From NCBI GenBank assembly GCA_031549685.1, contig JAVBPG010000016.1, positions 1-64,000 of the forward strand: a DNA stretch of 64,000 bases. The letters are read 5' to 3'. Positions within the stretch are counted from its first letter, which is position 1. Each line of letters opens with the position of its first letter. Shown piece after piece: positions 1 through 7,205 of this stretch. The position numbers and the translations under genes are program-made. The notes under the pieces are model-generated. The model had not been told where the DNA came from, ran no database searches, and saw nothing but the letters and a program-made list of their open reading frames with translations. Source of the stretch: JAITMY01 sp031549685. Its GTDB lineage: Bacteria; Bacteroidota; Bacteroidia; Bacteroidales; UBA932.

Positions 1-97
1 AGGATTAACATGATTGACATGAAAAATCCTGCAAATCTTGTTAACCGTTAGCTCGGCGAGGCCAATCCTGTCTAAAACTATATTTTGTTAACAATGC
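1..97. repeat. Right part of a dispersed palindromic element, interrupted by a second repeat
   Basis: This stretch matches 40285-40360 almost base for base, including the shared end TTAACAATGC. It differs in that about 21 bases carrying the word TTAGCTCGGCG sit at about 45-66, inside what should be the right arm of the hairpin. The left end lies outside the window. At 40154-40361 the same element has terminal inverted repeats and a possible target duplication, so this is probably a second copy of a small non-autonomous element. From 98 to 208 I see nothing else beyond the 3' flank of the AraC gene. Confidence 0.6.
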
Positions 98-208
98 TGT
101 TTTTCTTTATCAGCAAAGGTATGATTTAAAACCGGCTGAACAGCAAATGGTAGCCGGCAGGTAAAACGGCGGTACCCGCGGAGCGCTCCTTCAACATGCC
201 CGCCCGCA

Positions 209-1423
209 TCATTCAACGCTTGGGTGTACTTCCTCCGGCTTCCCGCGCTCCTTCTGGTAGGTTATTGTTCTATAAAGGCTTACCGCGTTGGAGAAGCCGG
301 CCCAAAACGCCAGCTCGGCGTTGGAGTACGACTTATTCTTTTCATCGGCCCGAAGGCGCTCGTACTCCTTGAGGCGGTACGCATTGATAAACCGGCAGAA
401 GTTCATGCCGTAGGTCTCGTTGATGAAGGCCGACAGGTAGGCCCGGTTGGTACCCAGGGGAGCCACCAAATCCGTGATGCGCAGGTCGGGCTTCAGGTAC
501 AGGCGGTTCTTGTCGATATACGCCTCCAGCTGCTGCCGGAAGGCATCGGCCGGCGCCACGGGCAGCACCTTCGCTCCCGCCCCGCCATTGCCCCCGCGCT
601 CCTCCTCCGTTCCCTGCCCTTCGGCCACCGCCTCCTCGGCGCAGGCCGCCGGCTGGGGTTTACGGCCGTTGGCCACCAGCTCAAAGTTGCCGTTCAGGAT
701 GTTGTAGGCCATCAGGGTCATTTGCCACATCAGCAAGGCGATAAGCAGGATAATCAGGGGGCTGGTCATGAGGCCGGACTTCCCGCCGTATAGGCTGATA
801 CCCATGGTAATGATGATTTGTATGCCGAAAATAACTACCAGTATCAGCAGCCAGCGCAGCGAGATTCGGTATTCGTCCGACGAGTAGTTGCCGGCCTCCC
901 TTTGGTAGCGGCGGATGCGCACAACGCTCGGCACGGCGTAGGCCAGGATAAGAACCATCCGTAAGAAAGCAGCATAGTAGAATAAGTCGGGAAGCAGCAG
1001 GTGCGTATCCGTATTTCCGGGCTGCGGTACTAATGACATCAAATTGCCCCAATGGGGAAGCGACCATAGCAAAGCAACCGTAAACACCAAGGCCGGCAGC
1101 AGGTAGTGCCACTTCGGGAAGCGCTCGTCCGGGCGCAGGCGCGTCAACCGGCAAACCAGGTGGTAAAACAACACCGGCAGCAGGGCTACGCAGAGAAACA
1201 GCAGGGAGACAAGCGGCGTCCACAGGAAATTTAGATGGTGTAATAAATTAATGAACAGCCAGATTACAGCAACCGTAAGCAGCGCAAAAATAGGTATAAT
1301 GCGCACGCTCAGGGGCACATTGGTTTGCCGGAACAGGTAGATAAGCAGAAGCGTAGCGTAGGTAAGGGCTACAAAAAAGGGCATCCACCAGAGGCCCGTG
1401 TAAAAGAAGTTGAGGGTTTCCAT
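209..1423 (-). CDS. Membrane-anchored AraC-family transcriptional regulator
   Basis: A 404-residue protein with two parts. Residues 1 to about 250 are strongly hydrophobic and contain about seven membrane segments. An acidic and glycine-rich linker follows (about 255-290). Residues 294-404 form an AraC/XylS-type double helix-turn-helix domain, with the conserved pattern LRITDLVAPLGTNRAYLSAF in the first helical unit and AELAFWAGFSNAVSLYRTI in the second. This arrangement of a polytopic sensor fused to an AraC output domain is common in Bacteroidales, where it usually senses an envelope signal. The gene is divergent from the DUF1254 pair starting at 1728, which makes that pair the natural target; this is inference. 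The start at 1423 gives a plausible first membrane helix. Confidence 0.85.
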   Translation of the reverse strand: METLNFFYTGLWWMPFFVALTYATLLLIYLFRQTNVPLSVRIIPIFALLTVAVIWLFINLLHHLNFLWTPLVSLLFLCVALLPVLFYHLVCRLTRLRPDERFPKWHYLLPALVFTVALLWSLPHWGNLMSLVPQPGNTDTHLLLPDLFYYAAFLRMVLILAYAVPSVVRIRRYQREAGNYSSDEYRISLRWLLILVVIFGIQIIITMGISLYGGKSGLMTSPLIILLIALLMWQMTLMAYNILNGNFELVANGRKPQPAACAEEAVAEGQGTEEERGGNGGAGAKVLPVAPADAFRQQLEAYIDKNRLYLKPDLRITDLVAPLGTNRAYLSAFINETYGMNFCRFINAYRLKEYERLRADEKNKSYSNAELAFWAGFSNAVSLYRTITYQKERGKPEEVHPSVE

Positions 1424-1560
1424 TCAACAAATTTACATTTTTTTAGGCTTCACTCCTGTTTTTCCTCCACTTTTTTCAGCCTTTTTATCATAAAAAAATA
1501 AAAAACAACTTGCTGATATTGAGATTTTTAGATAACTTGCAACAAGTTTTCAGACAAATT

Positions 1561-1590
1561 GTTACGCAGCATACAAATCGTTACAGCAGA
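1561..1590. promoter_or_regulatory. Possible AraC-type direct-repeat operator
   Basis: Two GTTAC words at 1561 and 1580, each followed by GCAG or AGCAG, lie about two helical turns apart in the divergent region between the AraC gene and the DUF1254 gene. AraC-family proteins often bind direct repeats with this spacing. The match is short and could be chance. Confidence 0.25.
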
Positions 1591-1628
1591 TTTATACGCA
1601 TTGTAATGCCCTGGGCAAAACAAATGAA

Positions 1629-1636
1629 TACTTTTG
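1629..1636 (+). promoter_or_regulatory. Bacteroidota -7 promoter element (TACTTTTG)
   Basis: TACTTTTG fits the TAnnTTTG consensus of the Bacteroidota primary sigma factor. It lies about 90 bases before the DUF1254 start at 1728. A weak ATTG lies 25 bases further upstream as a -33 candidate. Part of the leader downstream (1664-1703) is a dispersed repeat. Confidence 0.4.
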
Positions 1637-1663
1637 AACCCGTTTTTAGGAAAACAGATAAAG

Positions 1664-1703
1664 CTTAGCGCCTTTGAACCTTCGTGGCAAAAGAAAATAA
1701 ATG
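1664..1703. repeat. Dispersed repeat, CTTAGCGCC / CCTTCGTGGC family (half copy)
   Basis: This copy carries the words CTTAGCGCC and CCTTCGTGGCAAAAGAAA. The same words, in direct or inverted order, recur at 3180-3262, 4715-4781 and 5835-5893. The copy lies just before the first DUF1254 gene, and the copy at 3180-3262 has the same relation to the second gene. Confidence 0.55.
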
Positions 1704-1727
1704 TCCAATTATAAAAAAGTAAAAAAG

Positions 1728-3170
1728 ATGAAAACAGTAAAAAATCTAAAGACCGTAGCCGTGCTGCTGGCAATAGCCACAACAGCTACACTGGTATCCT
1801 GCAACTCGCCGCAGGACAAACAAGCCATTCAATCTGCCGGCGCCGATAAGGTTCAGGAACAAATGCTGCATGGTCGTGCCATGGAAGCCGTGGTGTGGGG
1901 TATGCCGGCAGTAAACTACGACCGCATGTACCAGGCATTCCTGAAAGCCGGGGCTAAGGACAACCAGCTGGTGCATTGGTCGCGCCCGTCCGACTGGAAA
2001 AACCAGCTGCTGACGCCCAATACCGATGCCATTTACTTCATGCCTTTCTTCAACACAAAGGAAGCAGGTCCCGTGGTGCTTGAAATCCCGGCAGCCACCG
2101 GCGGCACCATCGTAGGTTCCATCATGGATTGCTGGCAGAAAGCCCTCGAAGACGTAGGTCCTGCCGGGGTCGATGCCGGTAAAGGCGGCAAATACCTCAT
2201 CCTGCCCCCGGGCTACAAGGAAAAAATTCCTGCAGGATACATCGCTCTACCTTCCGACAACTACAAAGGCTATGCCCTGCTGCGTTCCATCCCGGGCACC
2301 AACAGCGAAGCCGATGTTGCCAAAGCCGTGGCTTATGCCAAGCAGATTAAGCTCTACCCCTTGAAAGCGTCCGGCAGCCAAACCGTATTTGTGGATGTTA
2401 CCAACGACGTTTTTGACGCCACCATTCCCTACGACCTGGAATTCTTCCGTTCGCTCGACCGCATTGTGCAAAGCGAACCCTGGCTCAGCCGCGACCGCGC
2501 CATGATAGACCTGCTCAAGACTGTCGGCATTGAGAAAGGAAAAACCTTTGCGCCTTCGGCAGAAAAAGAAAAGCTGCTGCTGGCAGCCCTGTCCGACGGT
2601 CACCAGTGGATTGATAAATTATATGAAGCCATTCCGCGCTACTACGAAGGCACACAATGGTTCCTGCCTGCCAGCCACGAGCTGTTCCAGTCGTGGAGCA
2701 ACGGCTTTACCACCGAAAACAGCTACCCGGTGGATGAGCGCGGCGTGAATTACTACTGGGGATTCAGCAGCCTGCGGCGTACCGGCGCCGGACAGCACCA
2801 GCTTTATATATTTGCCGCACTCGGTAAGGACGGGAAACCGCTCGACGGCGCCAAAACCTATAAGCTGCATGTGCCGGCAAACGTGCCCGTATCGCAATAC
2901 TGGTCGGTAACGGCATACGACCGTAGTACCCATGCCCTTATCCGCGACGTGACCGCATCCAACCGCTCATCCCTGTCCACCGGCTTGGCAAAGAACGCCG
3001 ACGGTTCGGTGGACTTGTACCTCGCCCCCAAAGCCCCTGCCGGCAAAGAGTCGAACTGGATACCTACCCGGGAAGGCGTAAACACGGAAATCATCCTGCG
3101 CTTCTTCGGTGTGGAAAAACCCATTATCGATAAAACATGGAAGATAGGCGATTTTGAGGAAGTGAAGTAA
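1728..3170 (+). CDS. DUF1254/DUF1214 domain lipoprotein (first of a tandem pair)
   Basis: A protein of about 480 residues whose N-terminus is a lipoprotein signal: a Lys-rich start, a hydrophobic stretch and a lipobox ending LVSC, so it is probably anchored in the periplasm or outer membrane. The DUF1254 part carries the family motif around NTDAIYFMPFF, and the C-terminal DUF1214 part includes YWSVTAYDRSTHALI and SNWIPT. The biochemical role of this family is unknown. I place the start at 1728 rather than at the in-frame ATG at 1701, because the second gene has the same upstream sequence, a shifted frame there, and starts at the equivalent ATG (3292). The next gene is a paralogue, so the pair arose by tandem duplication. 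Confidence 0.85.
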   Translation: MKTVKNLKTVAVLLAIATTATLVSCNSPQDKQAIQSAGADKVQEQMLHGRAMEAVVWGMPAVNYDRMYQAFLKAGAKDNQLVHWSRPSDWKNQLLTPNTDAIYFMPFFNTKEAGPVVLEIPAATGGTIVGSIMDCWQKALEDVGPAGVDAGKGGKYLILPPGYKEKIPAGYIALPSDNYKGYALLRSIPGTNSEADVAKAVAYAKQIKLYPLKASGSQTVFVDVTNDVFDATIPYDLEFFRSLDRIVQSEPWLSRDRAMIDLLKTVGIEKGKTFAPSAEKEKLLLAALSDGHQWIDKLYEAIPRYYEGTQWFLPASHELFQSWSNGFTTENSYPVDERGVNYYWGFSSLRRTGAGQHQLYIFAALGKDGKPLDGAKTYKLHVPANVPVSQYWSVTAYDRSTHALIRDVTASNRSSLSTGLAKNADGSVDLYLAPKAPAGKESNWIPTREGVNTEIILRFFGVEKPIIDKTWKIGDFEEVK

Positions 3171-3179
3171 AAGCATATA

Positions 3180-3262
3180 GCCACTAAGGCACCAAGGCAC
3201 GAAGAGAAATACTAAAAGAAAAAAATTTAGAGTCTTCGAGCCTTCGTGGCGAAAGAAAATAA
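3180..3262. repeat. Imperfect inverted repeat between the two DUF1254 genes
   Basis: CCAAGGCACGAAGA at about 3192 pairs imperfectly with TCTTCGAGCCTTCGTGG at about 3233-3249, around an A-rich loop. It belongs to the same family as 1664-1703. It may act as a partial terminator or simply be a REP-like element. Confidence 0.5.
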
Positions 3263-3291
3263 ATAAATGTTCAATTATAAAAAGTAAAAAA

Positions 3292-4689
3292 ATGAAAACA
3301 AGAATCAAATTTTCAGCCATTCTACTGGCGCTTGTTTGCAGCCTGCCGATGTATGCGCAAACAAATTCCCAAAAGCTGACCCCCGACCAGGCTCGGGAAG
3401 AGCAGGCGTATGCCACCGCCATCCAGGCCTGCCTGTGGGGCGAACCCTTCCGCATGTTTGCCAAGTATGCACCCATAGCGGTCAAAGGCAACTCGATGGG
3501 GATAAACTACTACGTGAAACACACGAAGCTAAAAACCGCCGAAGACCGCTTTGTGGTAACCCCCAACAACGTGACCATCGACGCCTATACTTACACCGAT
3601 CTGACCAAAGAACCGGTAGTGATTTTCGTTCCGGCATCGACCGAGAAACGCTGGTATGTGGTGCAAATCGGCGACACTTACGACGAAGTAGTATATAATG
3701 TAGGCGGGGTCAAGGGACCGCAGCCGGGCACCTATATTGTTACCGGTCCCGACTACCAGGGACCCGTTCCGGGCGATATGATGCAGATTAAAAGCCGTAC
3801 CAACCTGGGCATGTCTGCCGTGCGTATCTTCACTTCCGGGGGCGACGACCTGGCAAAGGCTGTCGAATTCCAAAAAGGATTTATGCTGATGCCCCTGTCG
3901 CAATACCTCAACCAAGGCATCGGCTCAGGGAAACCGTCCGTAACTTCTGCCTTTGCCACCTACAAAAGCACCGCGCCCGAAGAACTGCAAGCGCTTGACA
4001 TGATCGGGTTCTGGATGTCGCAGGCGCTTCCTGCCTCTGCCGACCAAAACGATCCCCTGGTAGCCTCGTTCCATGCCATTGGCATGAGTGTGGCTAACGG
4101 CTTTCAATGGCAGTCGCTCGATGCACCTACCCGTCGCGGCGTGGTGCGCGGCATCAAGGCTGCCAGCGATATGATAGACAACAAATGGGCAAACATTGGA
4201 ACAACAGTAAACGGATGGAAATATACTTTCGCCGGCGGACGTTCGGGGCATGACCTGCTGTTGCGCGCCGCTTTGGCACGGGGCGTAACCGGAGCCGAAC
4301 TGTCCACCGAAGTCATTTACCCCAATACTACCGTCGATGCCGACGGCAACAAGCTCGACGGCGCCAGCAAGTACGTGCTTCACCTGGACAAGGACCAAAT
4401 TCCGCCCGTGAGCGTATTTTGGAACCTGAACCTCTTCGGCGACGACATGTTTTTTGTGGAAAATGATATGAAGCGCTACAGCATCGGCAGCACCACCCCG
4501 GGACTGAAGTACAACAAAGACGGCTCGGTGGATCTTTACATCCAAAACGAAAACCCGGGCAAAGACAAGCAGTCCAACTGGCTACCGGCGCCCAAGGGCA
4601 GCTTCAACCTCACCATGCGCCTCTACGGTGCCGAATCGCCGATCCTGAACGGTAGCTACCACCTGCCGGGCGTGAAAAAGGTGAAGTAG
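3292..4689 (+). CDS. DUF1254/DUF1214 domain secreted protein (second of a tandem pair)
   Basis: A 465-residue paralogue of the preceding gene. It has a classical signal peptide (about residues 1-22, ending MYAQ) and no lipobox, so it is probably soluble in the periplasm, while its neighbour is lipidated. The DUF1254 motif appears as TPNNVTIDAYTYTDL. The C-terminal DUF1214 part has SVFWNLNLFGDDMFFVEN, the ..GSVDLYIQ.. strand and SNWLPAPKGSF. Function is unknown. The two genes share 5' leader sequence right up to the start codon, which supports recent tandem duplication. They are probably one transcription unit, although a palindromic repeat lies between them. Confidence 0.85.
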   Translation: MKTRIKFSAILLALVCSLPMYAQTNSQKLTPDQAREEQAYATAIQACLWGEPFRMFAKYAPIAVKGNSMGINYYVKHTKLKTAEDRFVVTPNNVTIDAYTYTDLTKEPVVIFVPASTEKRWYVVQIGDTYDEVVYNVGGVKGPQPGTYIVTGPDYQGPVPGDMMQIKSRTNLGMSAVRIFTSGGDDLAKAVEFQKGFMLMPLSQYLNQGIGSGKPSVTSAFATYKSTAPEELQALDMIGFWMSQALPASADQNDPLVASFHAIGMSVANGFQWQSLDAPTRRGVVRGIKAASDMIDNKWANIGTTVNGWKYTFAGGRSGHDLLLRAALARGVTGAELSTEVIYPNTTVDADGNKLDGASKYVLHLDKDQIPPVSVFWNLNLFGDDMFFVENDMKRYSIGSTTPGLKYNKDGSVDLYIQNENPGKDKQSNWLPAPKGSFNLTMRLYGAESPILNGSYHLPGVKKVK

Positions 4690-4714
4690 CATTGCGCCGC
4701 TTACCTGTAATGGT

Positions 4715-4781
4715 ACTTAGCGCCTCCGAAAGTCTTTGTGGTTGTTTTTTACTGTTTCCACAAAGGCCCGGGGCGCTAAGT
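4715..4781. repeat. Long palindromic repeat, possible terminator
   Basis: ACTTAGCGCC (4715-4724) pairs with GGCGCTAAGT (4772-4781), and CTTTGTGG (4734-4741) pairs with CCACAAAG (4758-4765); a T-tract follows. It begins 25 bases after the second DUF1254 gene and probably terminates it. It is the best-formed copy of the CTTAGCGCC family. A 61-codon reading frame across it is only a translation of the repeat. A further half copy (ACCACCAAGGTACGAAGG) lies at about 4846-4863. Confidence 0.6.
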
Positions 4782-4893
4782 TTTTATATCTACATACTGC
4801 CTGTTTGCTTTGATCCTTTGCAGCTTGGTGGCTGGTTTATTTTTACCACCAAGGTACGAAGGAAACAAGAGGTATAGAACACTAAAATTATTT

Positions 4894-4901
4894 TACCTTT
4901 G
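4894..4901 (+). promoter_or_regulatory. -7 promoter element (TACCTTTG)
   Basis: TACCTTTG fits TAnnTTTG and lies 62 bases before the BRO-N gene. No convincing TTTG -33 element is visible. Confidence 0.4.
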
Positions 4902-4962
4902 CTTATACACAAAAAGCCTCTGATAGGAAAATGAGGAACCCATCATAAAAATAAGTATAATC

Positions 4963-5832
4963 ATGGGAAAAGAAAATGCGATAAAAGTTTTTGAAAACAG
5001 AAAAATCCGTTCTGCCTGGAATGAAGAGGAAGAAGAATGGTATTTCTCTATAGTTGATGTCATTGACGCACTTACGGAGAGTATTAACCCTACGGATTAT
5101 TTGAAAAAATTAAGAAAGCGTGACTCTTTGCTCGGGGACTACATAGGGACAAATTGTCCCCAGGTAGCCATGGCTACGGAAACCGGAAAGCAACGAAAGA
5201 CCTTAGCAGCCAACACCGAACAGGTATTCCGTATTATTCAATCAATCCCTTCAAAGAAGGCGGAACCGTTCAAGTTATGGCTGGCCGAAGTCGCGAAGCA
5301 ACGGCTCGATCAGCTGCAAGATCCGGAGCTTTCCATTGAGCAGGCAATGACCGATTATAAACGTTTGGGATATTCCGATAGCTGGATTAACCAACGCCTA
5401 AAAAGTATTGAGATTCGCAAAGATTTAACTGACGAATGGAAGCGGCTTGGTTTGCAGGAAGGCATGGAATTCGCAGCGCTGACGGATATTATTTATAAAA
5501 CATGGGCCGGTAAAACTGCTAAAGAGTACAAGAGATTCAAAGGCTTGAAAAAAGAAAACCTTCGCGATAACATGACGAATAAGGAATTGGTGCTGAATAT
5601 GCTGGCCGAATTATCGACTAAAGAAATTTCGGAAGCCACTAATCCCGAAGTATTTCCCGAGCATGAAAATGTGGCAAGGCGTGGCGGTAAAATAGCCAAG
5701 GAAGCCCGTTTGAAGTTGGAAGCCGAAACAGGAAAGGAAGTCGTAAGCCCGCTTAATGCAAAAAGTTTGTTCTCTATCAAGAATAGAAGTGATGACGAAG
5801 GGAAAAATGATGCCAGTTTAGTGGACAAGTAG
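4963..5832 (+). CDS. BRO-N domain protein, phage antirepressor-like
   Basis: A 289-residue protein with an N-terminal BRO domain (about residues 5-115): the family pattern runs from KVFENRKIRSAWNEEEEEWY through FSIVDVIDAL and PTDYLKKLRKRD. The remainder is a Lys/Glu-rich helical region ending near residue 289. BRO-N proteins bind DNA, and most come from phages and mobile elements, where they act as antirepressors. The protein has a distant relative in this window, the DinD protein at 50782-51621. The gene is a single unit between an upstream palindrome and a convergent EamA gene, and its base composition is more AT-rich than its neighbours, so lateral transfer is likely. No phage genes lie next to it. 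Confidence 0.8.
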   Translation: MGKENAIKVFENRKIRSAWNEEEEEWYFSIVDVIDALTESINPTDYLKKLRKRDSLLGDYIGTNCPQVAMATETGKQRKTLAANTEQVFRIIQSIPSKKAEPFKLWLAEVAKQRLDQLQDPELSIEQAMTDYKRLGYSDSWINQRLKSIEIRKDLTDEWKRLGLQEGMEFAALTDIIYKTWAGKTAKEYKRFKGLKKENLRDNMTNKELVLNMLAELSTKEISEATNPEVFPEHENVARRGGKIAKEARLKLEAETGKEVVSPLNAKSLFSIKNRSDDEGKNDASLVDK

Positions 5833-5834
5833 TC

Positions 5835-5893
5835 AAAAAACACTTCGCACCTTCGAGGCAAAAGAAATGTAACCACGAAGGCGCTAAGTTTTT
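5835..5893. repeat. Imperfect palindromic repeat between convergent genes
   Basis: CACTTCGCACCTTCGAGG at about 5842 pairs imperfectly with ACCACGAAGGCGCTAAG at 5873-5889, followed by T residues. It belongs to the CTTAGCGCC / CCTTCGTGG family. Its place between two convergent genes would suit a bidirectional terminator. Confidence 0.45.
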
Positions 5894-5913
5894 TATCCGA
5901 AGGCCGCGGCAGC

Positions 5914-6807
5914 TCAGCTGCTCATTACAATCATGGCCACGCCCGCCAGCATGCCACACAGGATAAGGAATTTACGCCACACGTGCTGCTCCTTGAGAAA
6001 TATGGCACCCACAAGGAATGGCACAACGACACTACAACGCCTTAAGGCCGAAACTATGGCCACCAGCGATTCGGGCTCGGCAAGCGCGTAGAAGTAAACA
6101 AAATCGGCAAAGCCAAGCGTAATGCCGATGAGGGGAATTGTCCAGCGGAAAACAAACCTGTTTTCGCGCCGTGCGGGCCACCACTTAACCAGCAAAAACG
6201 GCAGCAGCACCACCGGAATGTATATGCTGAACCAGGCCTGCATGGTGTTTTTGGGAAGGCCCAAATGTCCTAGCAAATACTTATCGTACAATCCGCTAAC
6301 GGCTGCAAAGAAGGTTCCGGCGTAGAGGCAAATCATCCACTTATTGCGCAGGAACGAGATATTTTCGAGTTTGCCCGCCTGCGAAAAAAACCAGAAGAAA
6401 ATTACCGTAACTGCTACGCCCAGCCACTGCATGCCATTAAGCGTTTCACCCAAAAGCGTAACCGCACCCAGCAACGTAAGTAAGGGCGACATAGCCCGAA
6501 TAGGCGACACAATAGTTATTGGCAGGTAGCGCATGGCGTAGTACGACAGTATCCACGAGGCCGATACAATGACGGACTTGATGAAGGTAAGCCCGTGCTG
6601 CTGCCAGGTCATGTGCGGCATGTACAGCAGCGGAACGGCGTCGGGCTTAACCTCCGATATTATAAGAAAAGGGATGAACACCAGCGCGCCGAAAACGGCC
6701 GCCATAAACAGCACCGGCAGCACGGCGTTGCCCCGCAGCGAAAGTTTTTTAAACACATCGTAGCAGCCGAGCAGCAGGGCGGATAGGAGGGATAGGGAGA
6801 GCCACAT
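5914..6807 (-). CDS. EamA-family (DMT superfamily) transporter
   Basis: A 297-residue integral membrane protein with about ten hydrophobic segments in two homologous halves, the usual size and layout of the drug/metabolite transporter superfamily. Typical signatures are the first helix ending in CYDVFKKLSL and the segment SWILSYYAMRYLPITIVSPIRAMSPLLTLLGAV, which matches the end of the first EamA repeat; the second repeat covers about residues 165-293. The substrate cannot be read from the sequence. Family members export amino acids, sugars, metabolites or drugs across the inner membrane. It is a single gene, convergent with the BRO-N gene, with a -7 promoter element at 6883-6890. Confidence 0.85.
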   Translation of the reverse strand: MWLSLSLLSALLLGCYDVFKKLSLRGNAVLPVLFMAAVFGALVFIPFLIISEVKPDAVPLLYMPHMTWQQHGLTFIKSVIVSASWILSYYAMRYLPITIVSPIRAMSPLLTLLGAVTLLGETLNGMQWLGVAVTVIFFWFFSQAGKLENISFLRNKWMICLYAGTFFAAVSGLYDKYLLGHLGLPKNTMQAWFSIYIPVVLLPFLLVKWWPARRENRFVFRWTIPLIGITLGFADFVYFYALAEPESLVAIVSALRRCSVVVPFLVGAIFLKEQHVWRKFLILCGMLAGVAMIVMSS

Positions 6808-6882
6808 TTTTTCAAGTACCAGTTACCAGGTACCAGCTAGCATTTAGCAAGTAGCAGGTACCAATTTACCAATTTAAGGGCG

Positions 6883-6890
6883 CAAAGGTA
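6883..6890 (-). promoter_or_regulatory. -7 promoter element for the EamA gene (TACCTTTG on the minus strand)
   Basis: CAAAGGTA on the plus strand reads TACCTTTG on the minus strand, 76 bases before the EamA start. The intervening leader (about 6818-6870) is low-complexity DNA with repeated GTACCAG / GTTACCAG words. The rest of the gap, 6900-7205, contains only short unsupported reading frames and the promoter at 7094-7128. Confidence 0.45.
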
Positions 6891-7093
6891 CAAACAATTT
6901 GAGAACTTTATGGAGGTAAAAATGCAGCATGTAAGCATCGCGCTCAGCGACCATAATATAAAGACGACCCGCTCTCCTCGCAAACGTAGGAGTAATATCC
7001 TGTCTAAAGAAAACCAAGCTTTCGGGAGTCAACGAGAAATATTTTTGGTAATACGGCTACGGATAGCCTTGATTTATCCAAAACTCACAACTT

Positions 7094-7128
7094 ATTGACG
7101 CATCATAATTAAACCTTTTCTATCTTTG
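7094..7128 (+). promoter_or_regulatory. Promoter of the pectate lyase gene
   Basis: TATCTTTG at 7121-7128 is a perfect TAnnTTTG element, with ATTG at 7094-7097 as the -33 element (23-base spacer). The AT-rich leader to the start codon is about 70 bases. Confidence 0.5.
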
Positions 7129-7205
7129 AAAGTCTATTACACTGAACCCATTTACAAAACTTTCAAATTTTCAATTTTTAATTCCTAATTTTTAATTAAG
7201 TAAGT

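Noticed and set aside
4692..4877. Open frame of 61 codons after the second DUF1254 gene
   Set aside because: It is a translation of the palindromic repeat at 4715-4781 and its flank; it has no family features.
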